Assembly (NCBI GenBank): GCA_016935555.1
Contig: JAFGQR010000159.1
Location: forward strand, 1-47,693
Reading direction: 5' to 3'
DNA: 47,693 nt
Source: Verrucomicrobiota bacterium
GTDB lineage: Bacteria; Verrucomicrobiota; Verrucomicrobiia; Limisphaerales; JAFGQR01
Shown piece after piece: positions 8,273 through 18,546 of this stretch. The notes below the pieces were generated by a model, which saw only the letters and a list, made by a program, of their open reading frames with translations, searched no databases and had not been told where the DNA came from. Position 1 is the stretch's first letter; every line of letters begins with the position of its first letter. The translations under genes were made by a program, and so were the position numbers.

Positions 8273-9658
8273 ATGAAACCTCTCATCACCTGGATCGCCC
8301 TCGCCGCCTTGGCCGTCCCGCATTTGCCGGTTCACGCCCAAGTCCGGGTGGCCGTCGAACACCTGGGTTCCGGCGAGGCCGGCCCCGGCTGGCCCTTCAA
8401 GACGGTGCCGCGTCCGGCCCGGACGGATGCGGCGGCGGGGGCGGTCTTCACGGTGGTGGACGGCCGGAGGGATCGCAACGGCGGCGACGCGCGAGTGCTG
8501 CACGACGGGCTTGTGCCGGCCGACGAGGACGCTCCGGCGGACAATTTCTTTTTTGACGCCGGGACGGACGGGGGGCGTTTGCGTGTGGATTTGGGGAGGG
8601 CGGTGGCGGTTCGGGAGGTGGCCACGTATTCCTGGCATCCGGGCAGCCGCGGACCGCAAGTGTACCGGTTGTATGGCAGCGATGGGCGGGCGGCGGCTTT
8701 TAACGCCCAGCCCAGGCGCGGCACCGACCCGGTCGTGTGCGGCTGGACCGAGGTCGCGAAGGTGGACACGCGTCCGAAGAGCGGCGACGGGGGCGGGATG
8801 CACGGCGTGTGCATCCGCAATCCCGCGGGCATGTTGGGCATGTACCGGCACCTGCTCCTCGACATCGTCCCCACCTCGAACGCGAATCCTTTTGGGAACA
8901 CCTTTTTCAGTGAAATCGATGTGACCGACCGCGACGCCCCCGAGCCCGAGCGTGTGGACGCCTCGCCGGGCCGGGGGGAGGGCGGCGTGCGCGAAACGAT
9001 CGAACTGGAGGGCGGCGCCTACGCGGTGACGCTGGACACGACCGGGGCGCCCGAACTGACGGACTGGGCGCACGACGCGGTGGTGCCGATGGTGCGCGAG
9101 TGGTATCCGAAAATGGTGCGGCGGCTGCACAGCGACGGTTTTGAAGCGCCTGCGCGCTTCAGCATTGTGTTCGACCGGCGGATGCGCGGCGTGGCGGCCA
9201 CCAGCGGCACGCGCATCCGCTGCGCGGCCGGGTGGATGCATCAGAACCTCAGGGGCGAGGCGCTCGGCGCGGTGTTTCACGAGATGGTGCATGTGGTGCA
9301 GCAGTACGGCCGGGCCCCGCGCGTTCCGGGGGCGATCCGCCCGCCGACGTGGTTGACGGAGGGGTTGACGGACTATCTGCGCTGGTATGTGTTCGAGCCG
9401 CAAACACGCGGCGCGGAGATCAGCCGCCGGAACCTGGGCCGTGCGCGCTACGACGGGAGCTACCGGATCACGGCCAATTTCATCCACTGGGTCACGCAAA
9501 AACACGGGGAGGAGCTTGTCACGAAGCTCAACGCCATCCTGCGCGAAGGCAGGTATCGGGAGGACACGTGGAAGGAGCTGACCGGCCGTGCGGTTCAGGA
9601 GCTGGACCGCGACTGGCGCGCCGATCTCGAGCGCCGGCTTGGGGGCGAAGGGCATTGA
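8273..9658 (+). CDS. Secreted metallopeptidase of the plant/bacterial basic secretory protein family (PF04450-like)
   Basis: This is an exported 461-residue protein with a signal peptide ending near residue 24 (PVHAQ). Residues 25-220 look like a discoidin-type carbohydrate-binding domain. The C-terminal domain has the zinc motif HEMVHVVQQ (H336, E337, H340) followed by PTWLTEGLTDYLRW. That arrangement is characteristic of the basic secretory protein peptidase family, and the downstream acidic residue in the EG-x-x-DY segment fits it. ATG 8273 gives the signal peptide; the frame is open upstream, but those residues make no sense. It stands alone, divergent from the Gly-rich protein gene, and probably acts outside the cell on protein or glycoprotein. 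The substrate is unknown. Confidence 0.8.
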   Translation: MKPLITWIALAALAVPHLPVHAQVRVAVEHLGSGEAGPGWPFKTVPRPARTDAAAGAVFTVVDGRRDRNGGDARVLHDGLVPADEDAPADNFFFDAGTDGGRLRVDLGRAVAVREVATYSWHPGSRGPQVYRLYGSDGRAAAFNAQPRRGTDPVVCGWTEVAKVDTRPKSGDGGGMHGVCIRNPAGMLGMYRHLLLDIVPTSNANPFGNTFFSEIDVTDRDAPEPERVDASPGRGEGGVRETIELEGGAYAVTLDTTGAPELTDWAHDAVVPMVREWYPKMVRRLHSDGFEAPARFSIVFDRRMRGVAATSGTRIRCAAGWMHQNLRGEALGAVFHEMVHVVQQYGRAPRVPGAIRPPTWLTEGLTDYLRWYVFEPQTRGAEISRRNLGRARYDGSYRITANFIHWVTQKHGEELVTKLNAILREGRYREDTWKELTGRAVQELDRDWRADLERRLGGEGH

Positions 9659-9689
9659 CGCCGGGGGATTGCGGGGGTGAAGTGGGCCC

Positions 9690-10109
9690 GTGAAATCGCT
9701 GACGGAACATTTATGGTTCGAGGTGCCGGCGCGGCGCGGGTTTGTGAACATCACGCGGACCGTGGAGGCGCTGGTGCGGAAGAGCGGGGTGAAGGAGGGG
9801 CTGTGCCTGGTCAACGCCATGCACATCACGGCGTCGGTGTTCATCAACGACAACGAGAGCGGCCTGCTGCACGACTACGAGGCCTGGCTCGAAAAGCTGG
9901 CGCCGCACGAACCGGTGGGCGGCTACGAGCACAATCGCACCGGCGAGGACAACGCGGACGCCCATTTGAAGCGGCAGGTCATGGGCCGCGAAGTGGTGGT
10001 GGCGATCACGGGCGGCAAACTCGACTTCGGACCCTGGGAGCAGATTTTCTACGGCGAGTTCGACGGCCGCCGGCGCAAGCGCGCGCTGGTGAAAATCATC
10101 GGCGAATGA
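9690..10109 (+). CDS. yjbQ: YjbQ/UPF0047 family protein
   Basis: This small cytosolic 139-residue protein is of the YjbQ family, members of which show weak thiamine-phosphate synthase activity in vitro; the physiological role is unsettled. The family's marks are clear: [14 protein letters not shown], a [22 protein letters not shown] segment, [13 protein letters not shown] and the closing R-K-x-x-x-KIIGE. The length matches the family exactly. The start is GTG, just 31 bases after the metallopeptidase stop. It is followed by a convergent MFS gene, and the gap contains a run of 12 G residues (10132-10143), a likely slippage or sequencing trouble spot. Confidence 0.9.
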   Translation: MKSLTEHLWFEVPARRGFVNITRTVEALVRKSGVKEGLCLVNAMHITASVFINDNESGLLHDYEAWLEKLAPHEPVGGYEHNRTGEDNADAHLKRQVMGREVVVAITGGKLDFGPWEQIFYGEFDGRRRKRALVKIIGE

Positions 10110-10159
10110 GCCGGCGTCGCCCGGCCCGGCCGGGGGGGGGGGGCGCGGCCGGCGGCGCG

Positions 10160-11875
10160 TCAGGTGTCCTCGGGAAGGGGCTGATCCTTGGTTTCGGGCG
10201 CCCAGATCAAGGCGACCATCCCGACAACGTAGATGCCGGACATGATGACGGCGGCGGCGCGGAAGGACAGCCAGGTGCTCAGCATGCCCATCAGGAGGTT
10301 GAACGGCACCGTCAGAAAACGCACCACGTTGTAGCAGAACCCCACCCCCGTGCCCCGCAACCGCGTCGGGTAGAGTTCGGGGAAATAAATCGAGTAGCCG
10401 GCAAACAGCGCCAGCTGTGCAAAGCCCATCATCGGCAGCATCCAGTAGACATCCGACTCGGATTTGAGCGCATAGAACACGTAGGCGGTCACCACCAGGC
10501 ACATGACAAACGCGCCGAGGAAGGCTTTGCGGCGGTTGAAAAACGAGGCGGCGAAGGTGAAGGCCATCATCCCGGCCAGCGCGCCGACGTCCTGCAACAG
10601 CAGGCCCCAGCTGCGCACGCGGTCAATGTAGCTTTGGATGCCGGCGAGGCTTCCCGGGAACGTCTGTTCCAGCAGTTGCCGGTTCAAAAAGGCGGCTTCT
10701 GCGGACTGGTGCTGATGTTCCAGTTTCTGCAGCAGGTTGGCGGTGTTCTTCCGGAGCGTGATGCCGGCAAAGGCGTCGCGGTCGTGGAGGATTGGGCCCC
10801 GGATGAGCCGGTTGAGTTCCGCGGTCAGGGAAGCCACGGCCGCCGGTGGCACGGTGTCCGCGCTGTTCAGCGCGGCCAGTTCGGCCAGGACTGCGGGTGC
10901 GAGCTGCCGCTGGACATGCTGCATGGCGGCGTTGGTTGGCTGCTGCAGCGCACGGGCCAGGTGTGCCGGCGCCCGCAGATCGCGTTCTCTCAGCGGAGTG
11001 TCCTGCAACGCGCTGGTCACCAGCTCCGGCGAGAAAAAGCCGATGCCCCATAATCCGACCATCCCGGCCACGCCCAAGCCCAGCCCGACCAGCGTGTTCT
11101 TTCGCCAGCGCGGATTCCGGAACAGGTCCAGCGGCGAGCCGATTCTTCGCCCGGCTGCGCCGCCGGCTTGCGCCGCGCGTTTGGCCTCGCGCCATTTCTC
11201 CGGCTCGCGCAGGAAGAAGAGGATCGGCACCACGAGCAGCGCCGGGAGGATGCCGATGAAAAACAAGGCGCGCCATCCGGAAAGGTGGCCCCAGTGGACG
11301 AGGTCGCCCAGGAACACGCCTTCGGCGCCGGGCTGGATGCGCATGCTGACGATGGTGCCGGTGATGTTGCCGGTGGCCGACAGGGCCTGGAGCGACCCCA
11401 GGGCCATGCTGCGGAAACCGTCCGGGACACTCTCGGCGACCAGGGTGGTGGCCGCGCCAAACATCCCGCCCACACCCAGTCCCACCAGGAACCGGAACAG
11501 GGTGAAGTCGATCCAGGTCTGGGCGAATCCGGACAGGCCGGTGAACCCGGAATACACCAGCAAGGTGGCCACCATCGTCTTCACCCGCCCCCACTTGTCG
11601 CTCAGCATGCCGAAGATGATGCCGCCCGTGCCCCAGCCGACCATCATGGCGGCGATGGCGTAGTTGAGATACTGGGAGAGCCGGGCTTGCGCCTCGGCAT
11701 CGCTGCCGAGCAGTTCCTTGAGCGCCGATTCCTTGGCCACGGTGAAGAGCCGCTGGTCCATGCAGTCGAACAGCCAGCCGCAAGACGCAATGATCACCAC
11801 CAGCCAGTGATAAAACGTCACGCCCTGAAAGATGCCGCCCTTCGCACCAGGGCCCGGTGTTGTCGGTGTGTTCAT
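10160..11875 (-). CDS. MFS transporter with a large loop insertion
   Basis: This is a 571-residue inner-membrane transporter of the major facilitator superfamily. The first six helices include the family loop GMLSDKWGR and a second copy-like motif near FGAATTLVAESVP. After the seventh helix (about 258-285) there is an extra soluble stretch of about 130 residues, predicted helical and rich in Ala, Gln and Leu, before the remaining helices resume near residue 418. Typical MFS proteins are 400-450 residues, and the excess is this insert. It would lie on the outer face. The ending motif PETKDQPLPED resembles the sugar/acid porter subfamilies (PETKG). The substrate is unknown. The gene runs opposite to its neighbours and appears monocistronic. 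Confidence 0.85.
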   Translation of the reverse strand: MNTPTTPGPGAKGGIFQGVTFYHWLVVIIASCGWLFDCMDQRLFTVAKESALKELLGSDAEAQARLSQYLNYAIAAMMVGWGTGGIIFGMLSDKWGRVKTMVATLLVYSGFTGLSGFAQTWIDFTLFRFLVGLGVGGMFGAATTLVAESVPDGFRSMALGSLQALSATGNITGTIVSMRIQPGAEGVFLGDLVHWGHLSGWRALFFIGILPALLVVPILFFLREPEKWREAKRAAQAGGAAGRRIGSPLDLFRNPRWRKNTLVGLGLGVAGMVGLWGIGFFSPELVTSALQDTPLRERDLRAPAHLARALQQPTNAAMQHVQRQLAPAVLAELAALNSADTVPPAAVASLTAELNRLIRGPILHDRDAFAGITLRKNTANLLQKLEHQHQSAEAAFLNRQLLEQTFPGSLAGIQSYIDRVRSWGLLLQDVGALAGMMAFTFAASFFNRRKAFLGAFVMCLVVTAYVFYALKSESDVYWMLPMMGFAQLALFAGYSIYFPELYPTRLRGTGVGFCYNVVRFLTVPFNLLMGMLSTWLSFRAAAVIMSGIYVVGMVALIWAPETKDQPLPEDT

Positions 11876-12077
11876 GTGTCCAGTTCAACAAGTTAACGCC
11901 CCGTCGCCCCCAATGAATCGCGGGAACGCCCGGCGATCATCCCGGGAACCGCCGCACACTGTCAAGGCGCGTATGCGGAATCCCGCGCGCGCGCGCGCGA
12001 ACGCGGCGCGGCGGCGGGTCGGGGTCGGGGAAAATGCTTTTCAGGCCGTGCCGTTTGCTGTTTGATTCCCCCCCTTT

Positions 12078-13394
12078 ATGAAACTGCTGGTCATCGGATC
12101 CGGCGGACGCGAGCACGCGCTGGTTTGGAAGCTGGCGCAGTCCCCGCATGCGACGCGACTGTGGTGCGCGCCCGGCAATGCGGGCATCGCCGGGGAACGC
12201 TGCGCGCGCAACGGCGCGGCCGTCGAATGCGTTCCCCTGGGCGCGCAGGACGTGCCCGGCCTGCTGGCGTTCGCCCGGGAACAGCGCCCCGACCTGACCG
12301 TGGTGGGGCCGGACAATCCGCTTGCGATGGGGATTGTGGACCGGTTCATGGAACACGGCCTGCGCGTGTTCGGACCCACCCGCCAGGCGGCCCAGTTCGA
12401 GTCCTCCAAAGCTTTCGCGCAGGGCTTCATGGAACGCCACGGCATCCCCACCGCACGCGCCGGCACGTTCCGCGAACTGGCTCCCGCCTCCCGTTTCGCG
12501 GCATCCCTCGGCGGGCGGTGTGCGGTCAAGGCTGACGGATTGGCCCTGGGCAAGGGCGTGATCCTGTGTCGCGACATGGCGCAGGCCGACGCGGCCCTGG
12601 AGGAAATCCTCGTCAAGAAGGCGTTCGGCGCCGCCGGCGCGGCCGTCGTCATCCAGGAACTGCTCGCGGGCGTCGAACTGTCCCTGCACGCCCTGTGCGA
12701 CGGCCGGACCGCCAGGCTGTTTCCGACCTCGCAGGATCACAAGGCCGCGCTCGACGGCGACCGCGGCCCCAACACGGGCGGGATGGGCACTTACAGTCCC
12801 GCGCCCTTTCTCACCGAAACCGAGCTGGCAGCGGCCCGCGAGCAGATCATCGACCCCTGGCTGCGCGGCTGCGCCGCCGAGGGGATCGACTACCGCGGGG
12901 TGCTGTATCCCGGCCTGATGCTGACCCGTGACGGGCCGCGCGTGCTCGAGTTCAACGCGCGTTTTGGCGATCCCGAAACGCAAGTCTACCTGCCGCGCCT
13001 GGAGACCGACCTTCTCGAAGTGCTCGATGCCTGCGCCCGGGGAAGCCTCGCCGCCCTTGCGCTCTCCTGGCGCCCGGTTTCGGCCGTCTGCGTCGTCATG
13101 GCCTCCGCCGGCTACCCGGGGCCGTATGCCAAAGGCCAACCCATCTCCGGTCTGGACGCCGCCGGGGCCCTGCCTGACACCAAGGTTTTCCACGCCGGCA
13201 CCGTCCGCTCGGGCGACCGCATTTGCACCAGCGGCGGGCGCGTGCTGGGCGTGACGGCGTGGGGCGTGAGCCTTGAGGAGGCCCGGGACAAAGCCTATGC
13301 GGCCGTGGAGAAAATAAAGTTCGACGGCGCCCAGTATCGGCGGGATATTGCGGCCAAAGCGCTTGGGTTGGGCAAGCCGGACACGCCAGCCTGA
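12078..13394 (+). CDS. purD: Phosphoribosylamine-glycine ligase PurD
   Basis: PurD performs the second step of purine synthesis, joining glycine to phosphoribosylamine with ATP. The 438-residue protein is full length. It shows the N-terminal GSGGREHAL motif, the ATP-grasp core (VKADGLALGKGV, QEL-x-G-x-E-x-S, DHKAALDGDRGPNTGGMGTY) and the metal site FNARFGDPETQ. It is the first gene of a tight run: 12 bases separate it from an S41-like gene, which itself overlaps a fused phosphatase-RpiB-SHMT gene. SHMT makes the glycine that PurD consumes, so the grouping is metabolically sensible. Confidence 0.96.
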   Translation: MKLLVIGSGGREHALVWKLAQSPHATRLWCAPGNAGIAGERCARNGAAVECVPLGAQDVPGLLAFAREQRPDLTVVGPDNPLAMGIVDRFMEHGLRVFGPTRQAAQFESSKAFAQGFMERHGIPTARAGTFRELAPASRFAASLGGRCAVKADGLALGKGVILCRDMAQADAALEEILVKKAFGAAGAAVVIQELLAGVELSLHALCDGRTARLFPTSQDHKAALDGDRGPNTGGMGTYSPAPFLTETELAAAREQIIDPWLRGCAAEGIDYRGVLYPGLMLTRDGPRVLEFNARFGDPETQVYLPRLETDLLEVLDACARGSLAALALSWRPVSAVCVVMASAGYPGPYAKGQPISGLDAAGALPDTKVFHAGTVRSGDRICTSGGRVLGVTAWGVSLEEARDKAYAAVEKIKFDGAQYRRDIAAKALGLGKPDTPA

Positions 13395-13406
13395 TCCGCG
13401 GGTATC

Positions 13407-14491
13407 ATGATGACGCGAGCGACACAGACGATGCTGGGATGGGTGGCGATGGGCGGGGCGGCGTGCTGTCTCGTGGCGGCTCCGGCCGAACCGGCGCCCG
13501 ACTTCGGGGAGGTTTTCGGGCTGTTGCGCACCCACCTCAAGGGGATCGACGCCGACGCGCTCAACAAGGCGGCCGTCGAAGGTCTCCTGGATCAACTCCA
13601 CCCGAAAGTCACCCTGCTCCCCGCCCGCGACCCCGACACCCCGGCCACCCCCGCTCCAAGCCTCCGCAAATCCCTCCTCTTCGACGGCGCGTTCGGCTAC
13701 TTTCAGTTCGGCCCGCTTGCCGGCGACGCGGGCGCGCGACTGCGCGAGGCCTTTGACCAGTTGAATGCCACCCACCCCTTGAAGGGCGTCATCCTCGACC
13801 TGCGCTTTGCCGGGGGAACCGATTACGGTGCTGCGGTGGCGGTGGCAGACTGGTTTTTCGCGGGGAGCCAGCCGCTGGCCGATTGGGGCAGTGGGATGAA
13901 GCATTCCGCGGTCAAGGACAACGCCCTGGCGCTGCCCCTGGCCATCCTCGTCAACACAAAAACCGCCGGTGCCGCCGAGGTTCTGGCAGGCGTGTTGCGC
14001 CAGGGCGGCATCGGATTGCTGCTCGGCTCGAGGACCGCCGGCCAAGCCAGCCAGTTCGCCGAGTTCACCCTCCGCAATGGCCAGCGCCTGCGTCTCGCCG
14101 TCCAGCCCGTCAAACTCGGCCGCGGCCGGCCGATTTCCGCATCCGGTCTGCGACCCGACATTCATGTCGCGGTCCGCCTGGCCGACGAGTCGAGGTTTTT
14201 GGAAGACGCCTATGCGCCGGCCGCCGCCGGCGCGCCGGCGTCCGCCGCGGCCGCCGCGGCCGGCACCGCCGCGTCGCAGGCCACCAACGCCGGCAGCCGC
14301 CGGATCAACGAAGCCGAGTTGATCCGCCGCCACCGGGAGAACCGGGGGCCGGACGACGAACGCGAGGCGGGGCAGGAGGCGGGCGAGCCGGACGCGCCGG
14401 TGCTGCAGGACCCGGTGCTGGCGCGCGCCCTTGATCTTTTGAAGGGCCTTGCCGTGATCCGGGTCAAGCCGCCCCAGTCCTCGCCCCGCGA

Positions 14492-14495
<4 letters not shown>
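13407..14495 (+). CDS. S41 (CtpA/Tsp-like) family protein lacking the catalytic dyad
   Basis: This 362-residue protein has a membrane-targeting N-terminus (about 8-27) and a tail-specific-protease fold. ILDLRFAGG corresponds to the IDLR-x-x-GG core, and the region from [18 protein letters not shown] to GLRPDIHV follows the S41 pattern closely. Measured against E. coli Tsp, the catalytic Ser (middle of SASAS) is replaced by G188, and the catalytic Lys (GEPTFGKG) by Q213 in GSRTAGQA. No PDZ domain is evident. An Ala-rich linker (about 270-290) and a charged helical tail follow. The protein is therefore probably a non-peptidase scaffold or binding protein. It lies between purD and the triple-fusion gene, whose ATG overlaps its stop. 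Confidence 0.8.
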
Positions 14496-16663
<2,168 letters not shown>

Positions 16664-16693
16664 TCGGACCGGACAAGCCAGTGCCAATCAGCC

Positions 16694-16725
16694 GTTGCCG
16701 GATCCAGTCGCGTCTACCCGGCAAC
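16694..16725 (+). terminator. Hairpin after the fusion gene / upstream of rho
   Basis: A perfect 8-bp inverted repeat, GTTGCCGG and CCGGCAAC, encloses a 16-base loop 30 bases after the SHMT stop. It has no T tract. It could end the purD operon or act in the rho leader, since rho genes are often self-regulated by early termination. Confidence 0.38.
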
Positions 16726-16813
16726 CGCCAGCCAAGCGAAGATGCGTGGCCCATCCACCCGCCCGCTTGCCCTAAGCAGCCGCCACAACGTTGACCAATG
16801 ACGATTTTGCATT

Positions 16814-18442
16814 ATGCCAAAGCCAAAACGTAGGAGCGCCAAGCCCGCCGGCGACCACCGGCCCCCCGACACCGGCTCCGAAGCCCAAGCCCCGGAACTC
16901 ATCCCTCCGCAGGCCCCGGAGATCCTCCCCAGCCCGGAAATCTCCACCCCCGCTCCCCATGCCGAACCCCCGCGCGCCCCGGATTCCCGGGGCGCACCCG
17001 CCCCGGGCTCTGCGCCGTCCGGCGGGCCCCCGTTTCGAAAGAAGAAGGGCCGCAAACGCGGCCGGGGCCGCGGCGGGCGCGGGGGCAACGCGGGCGGCGC
17101 GAACCACGGGCCTTCCCGTCTGCCCGATGTGGAGGCCGAGGAGGAGACACCCGCGGCGGAGGGAGCGGACACGGCACCGGCGTTGACGATCAACATTGCC
17201 AAGCTCCAGGCGATGTCCATGGCCGAACTGAACAAGATGGCCAAGGAAATGGGCATCGAGAACTTCGGCACCATGCGCAAGCACGAAGTCATCTTTCATC
17301 TCCTCCAGAAAAACGCCGAGCGCAGCGGCATCATGTTTTCCGAGGGGGTGCTTGAAGTGCTCGACGAGGGGTTCGGCTTTTTGCGTTCCCAGAGCTTCAA
17401 CTACCTGCCCTGCCCCGAGGACATCTACGTCTCGCCTTCCCAGATCCGCCGGTTCAACCTTCAAACCGGCAACCTCGTCGCCGGGCAAATCCGGCCCCCG
17501 AAAGAAAAGGAGAAGTTTTTCGCCCTGCTCAAAGTGGAGGGTGTCGACGGCGAAGATCCCGAGAAGGCCAAGGACAAGACGCATTTTGACAATCTGACGC
17601 CGCTTTTTCCCAACAAGCGTTTCATTCTCGAAACCGATGCCGAGGAACTGTCCACCCGCGTTCACGATCTCGTCTGCCCCATTGGGAAGGGGACCCGGGG
17701 GTTGATCGTAGCTCCTCCTCGCACCGGGAAGACCGTTCTCATGCAGAAGCTGGCCAACGCCATCCTCAAGAACAATCCCGAAGCCTACCTGTTCATCCTG
17801 CTCATCGACGAGCGTCCCGAGGAGGTCACCGACATGGAACGGACCTGCCGCGGCGCGGAGGTCATCAGCTCCACCTTCGACGAACCCCCCGAACGCCACG
17901 TGCAGGTCGCCGAAATGGTCATCGAAAAAGCCCGCCGCATGGTCGAGCACAAACGCGACGTCGTCATCCTGCTCGATTCCATCACCCGCCTCGCCCGCGC
18001 TTACAACACCATCCAGCCTCACTCCGGCAAGATCCTCTCCGGCGGCGTCGACGCCAACGCCCTGCACAAACCCAAGCGGTTCTTCGGCGCCGCCCGCAAC
18101 ATCGAGGAAGGCGGCTCCCTCACGATCATGGCGACGGCCCTCATCGACACCGGCAGCCGCATGGACGAGGTCATCTTCGAGGAGTTCAAGGGCACCGGCA
18201 ACATGGAGGTCCACCTCGACCGCCACCTGGTCGACCGCCGCATTTTCCCCTCCATCAACATCGAACTGTCCGGCACCCGCAAGGAGGAGTTGCTTTACCA
18301 CCCCGACGAATACAGCAAAGTCGTCATTCTCCGCCGCGCGCTCACCGGCGTGCCCCCCGTCGAGGCCATGGAATTGCTCCTGGGCAAACTGCGCAAGACG
18401 GCCACCAACATCGAATTCCTCCTCTCCATGGGCGTCGGCTGA
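16814..18442 (+). CDS. rho: Transcription termination factor Rho with a disordered N-terminal extension
   Basis: Rho is the hexameric RNA helicase that ends transcription. In this 542-residue version, residues 1-125 are Pro/Ala-rich and contain a strongly basic Arg-Gly block at about 74-97. The Rho N-terminal helical domain follows (about 127-170), then the cold-shock-like RNA-binding domain ([16 protein letters not shown]) and the ATPase with Walker A APPRTGKT at 300-307, [10 protein letters not shown] and [13 protein letters not shown]. Ordinary Rho proteins are about 420 residues; long disordered insertions are known in Bacteroidota and other phyla. ATG 16814 is the only start that keeps the extension. 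The upstream hairpin may regulate it. There is no sign of decay. Confidence 0.96.
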   Translation: MPKPKRRSAKPAGDHRPPDTGSEAQAPELIPPQAPEILPSPEISTPAPHAEPPRAPDSRGAPAPGSAPSGGPPFRKKKGRKRGRGRGGRGGNAGGANHGPSRLPDVEAEEETPAAEGADTAPALTINIAKLQAMSMAELNKMAKEMGIENFGTMRKHEVIFHLLQKNAERSGIMFSEGVLEVLDEGFGFLRSQSFNYLPCPEDIYVSPSQIRRFNLQTGNLVAGQIRPPKEKEKFFALLKVEGVDGEDPEKAKDKTHFDNLTPLFPNKRFILETDAEELSTRVHDLVCPIGKGTRGLIVAPPRTGKTVLMQKLANAILKNNPEAYLFILLIDERPEEVTDMERTCRGAEVISSTFDEPPERHVQVAEMVIEKARRMVEHKRDVVILLDSITRLARAYNTIQPHSGKILSGGVDANALHKPKRFFGAARNIEEGGSLTIMATALIDTGSRMDEVIFEEFKGTGNMEVHLDRHLVDRRIFPSINIELSGTRKEELLYHPDEYSKVVILRRALTGVPPVEAMELLLGKLRKTATNIEFLLSMGVG

Positions 18443-18527
18443 ACGCACCGGGCGGGGCCCGCAACGGCCTTGAAAACCGTCCCCGGGTCTGTGAGCCGTC
18501 GCGGCGGGACGCTGCGGTTCCTGCCCC

Positions 18528-18542
18528 GACGCGGGCCGCGTC
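18528..18542. terminator. Short hairpin between rho and a convergent gene
   Basis: GACGCG, loop GGC, CGCGTC forms a perfect 6-bp stem four bases from the end of the minus-strand phosphoesterase gene and about 85 bases after the rho stop. It is short and lacks a T run. Its position between convergent genes is the main argument for it. Confidence 0.25.
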
Positions 18543-18546
18543 CGCG

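Noticed and set aside
16791..16813. TTGACC box upstream of rho as a -35 element
   Set aside because: A -10 box at the right distance would fall inside the rho start codon, and none is present.
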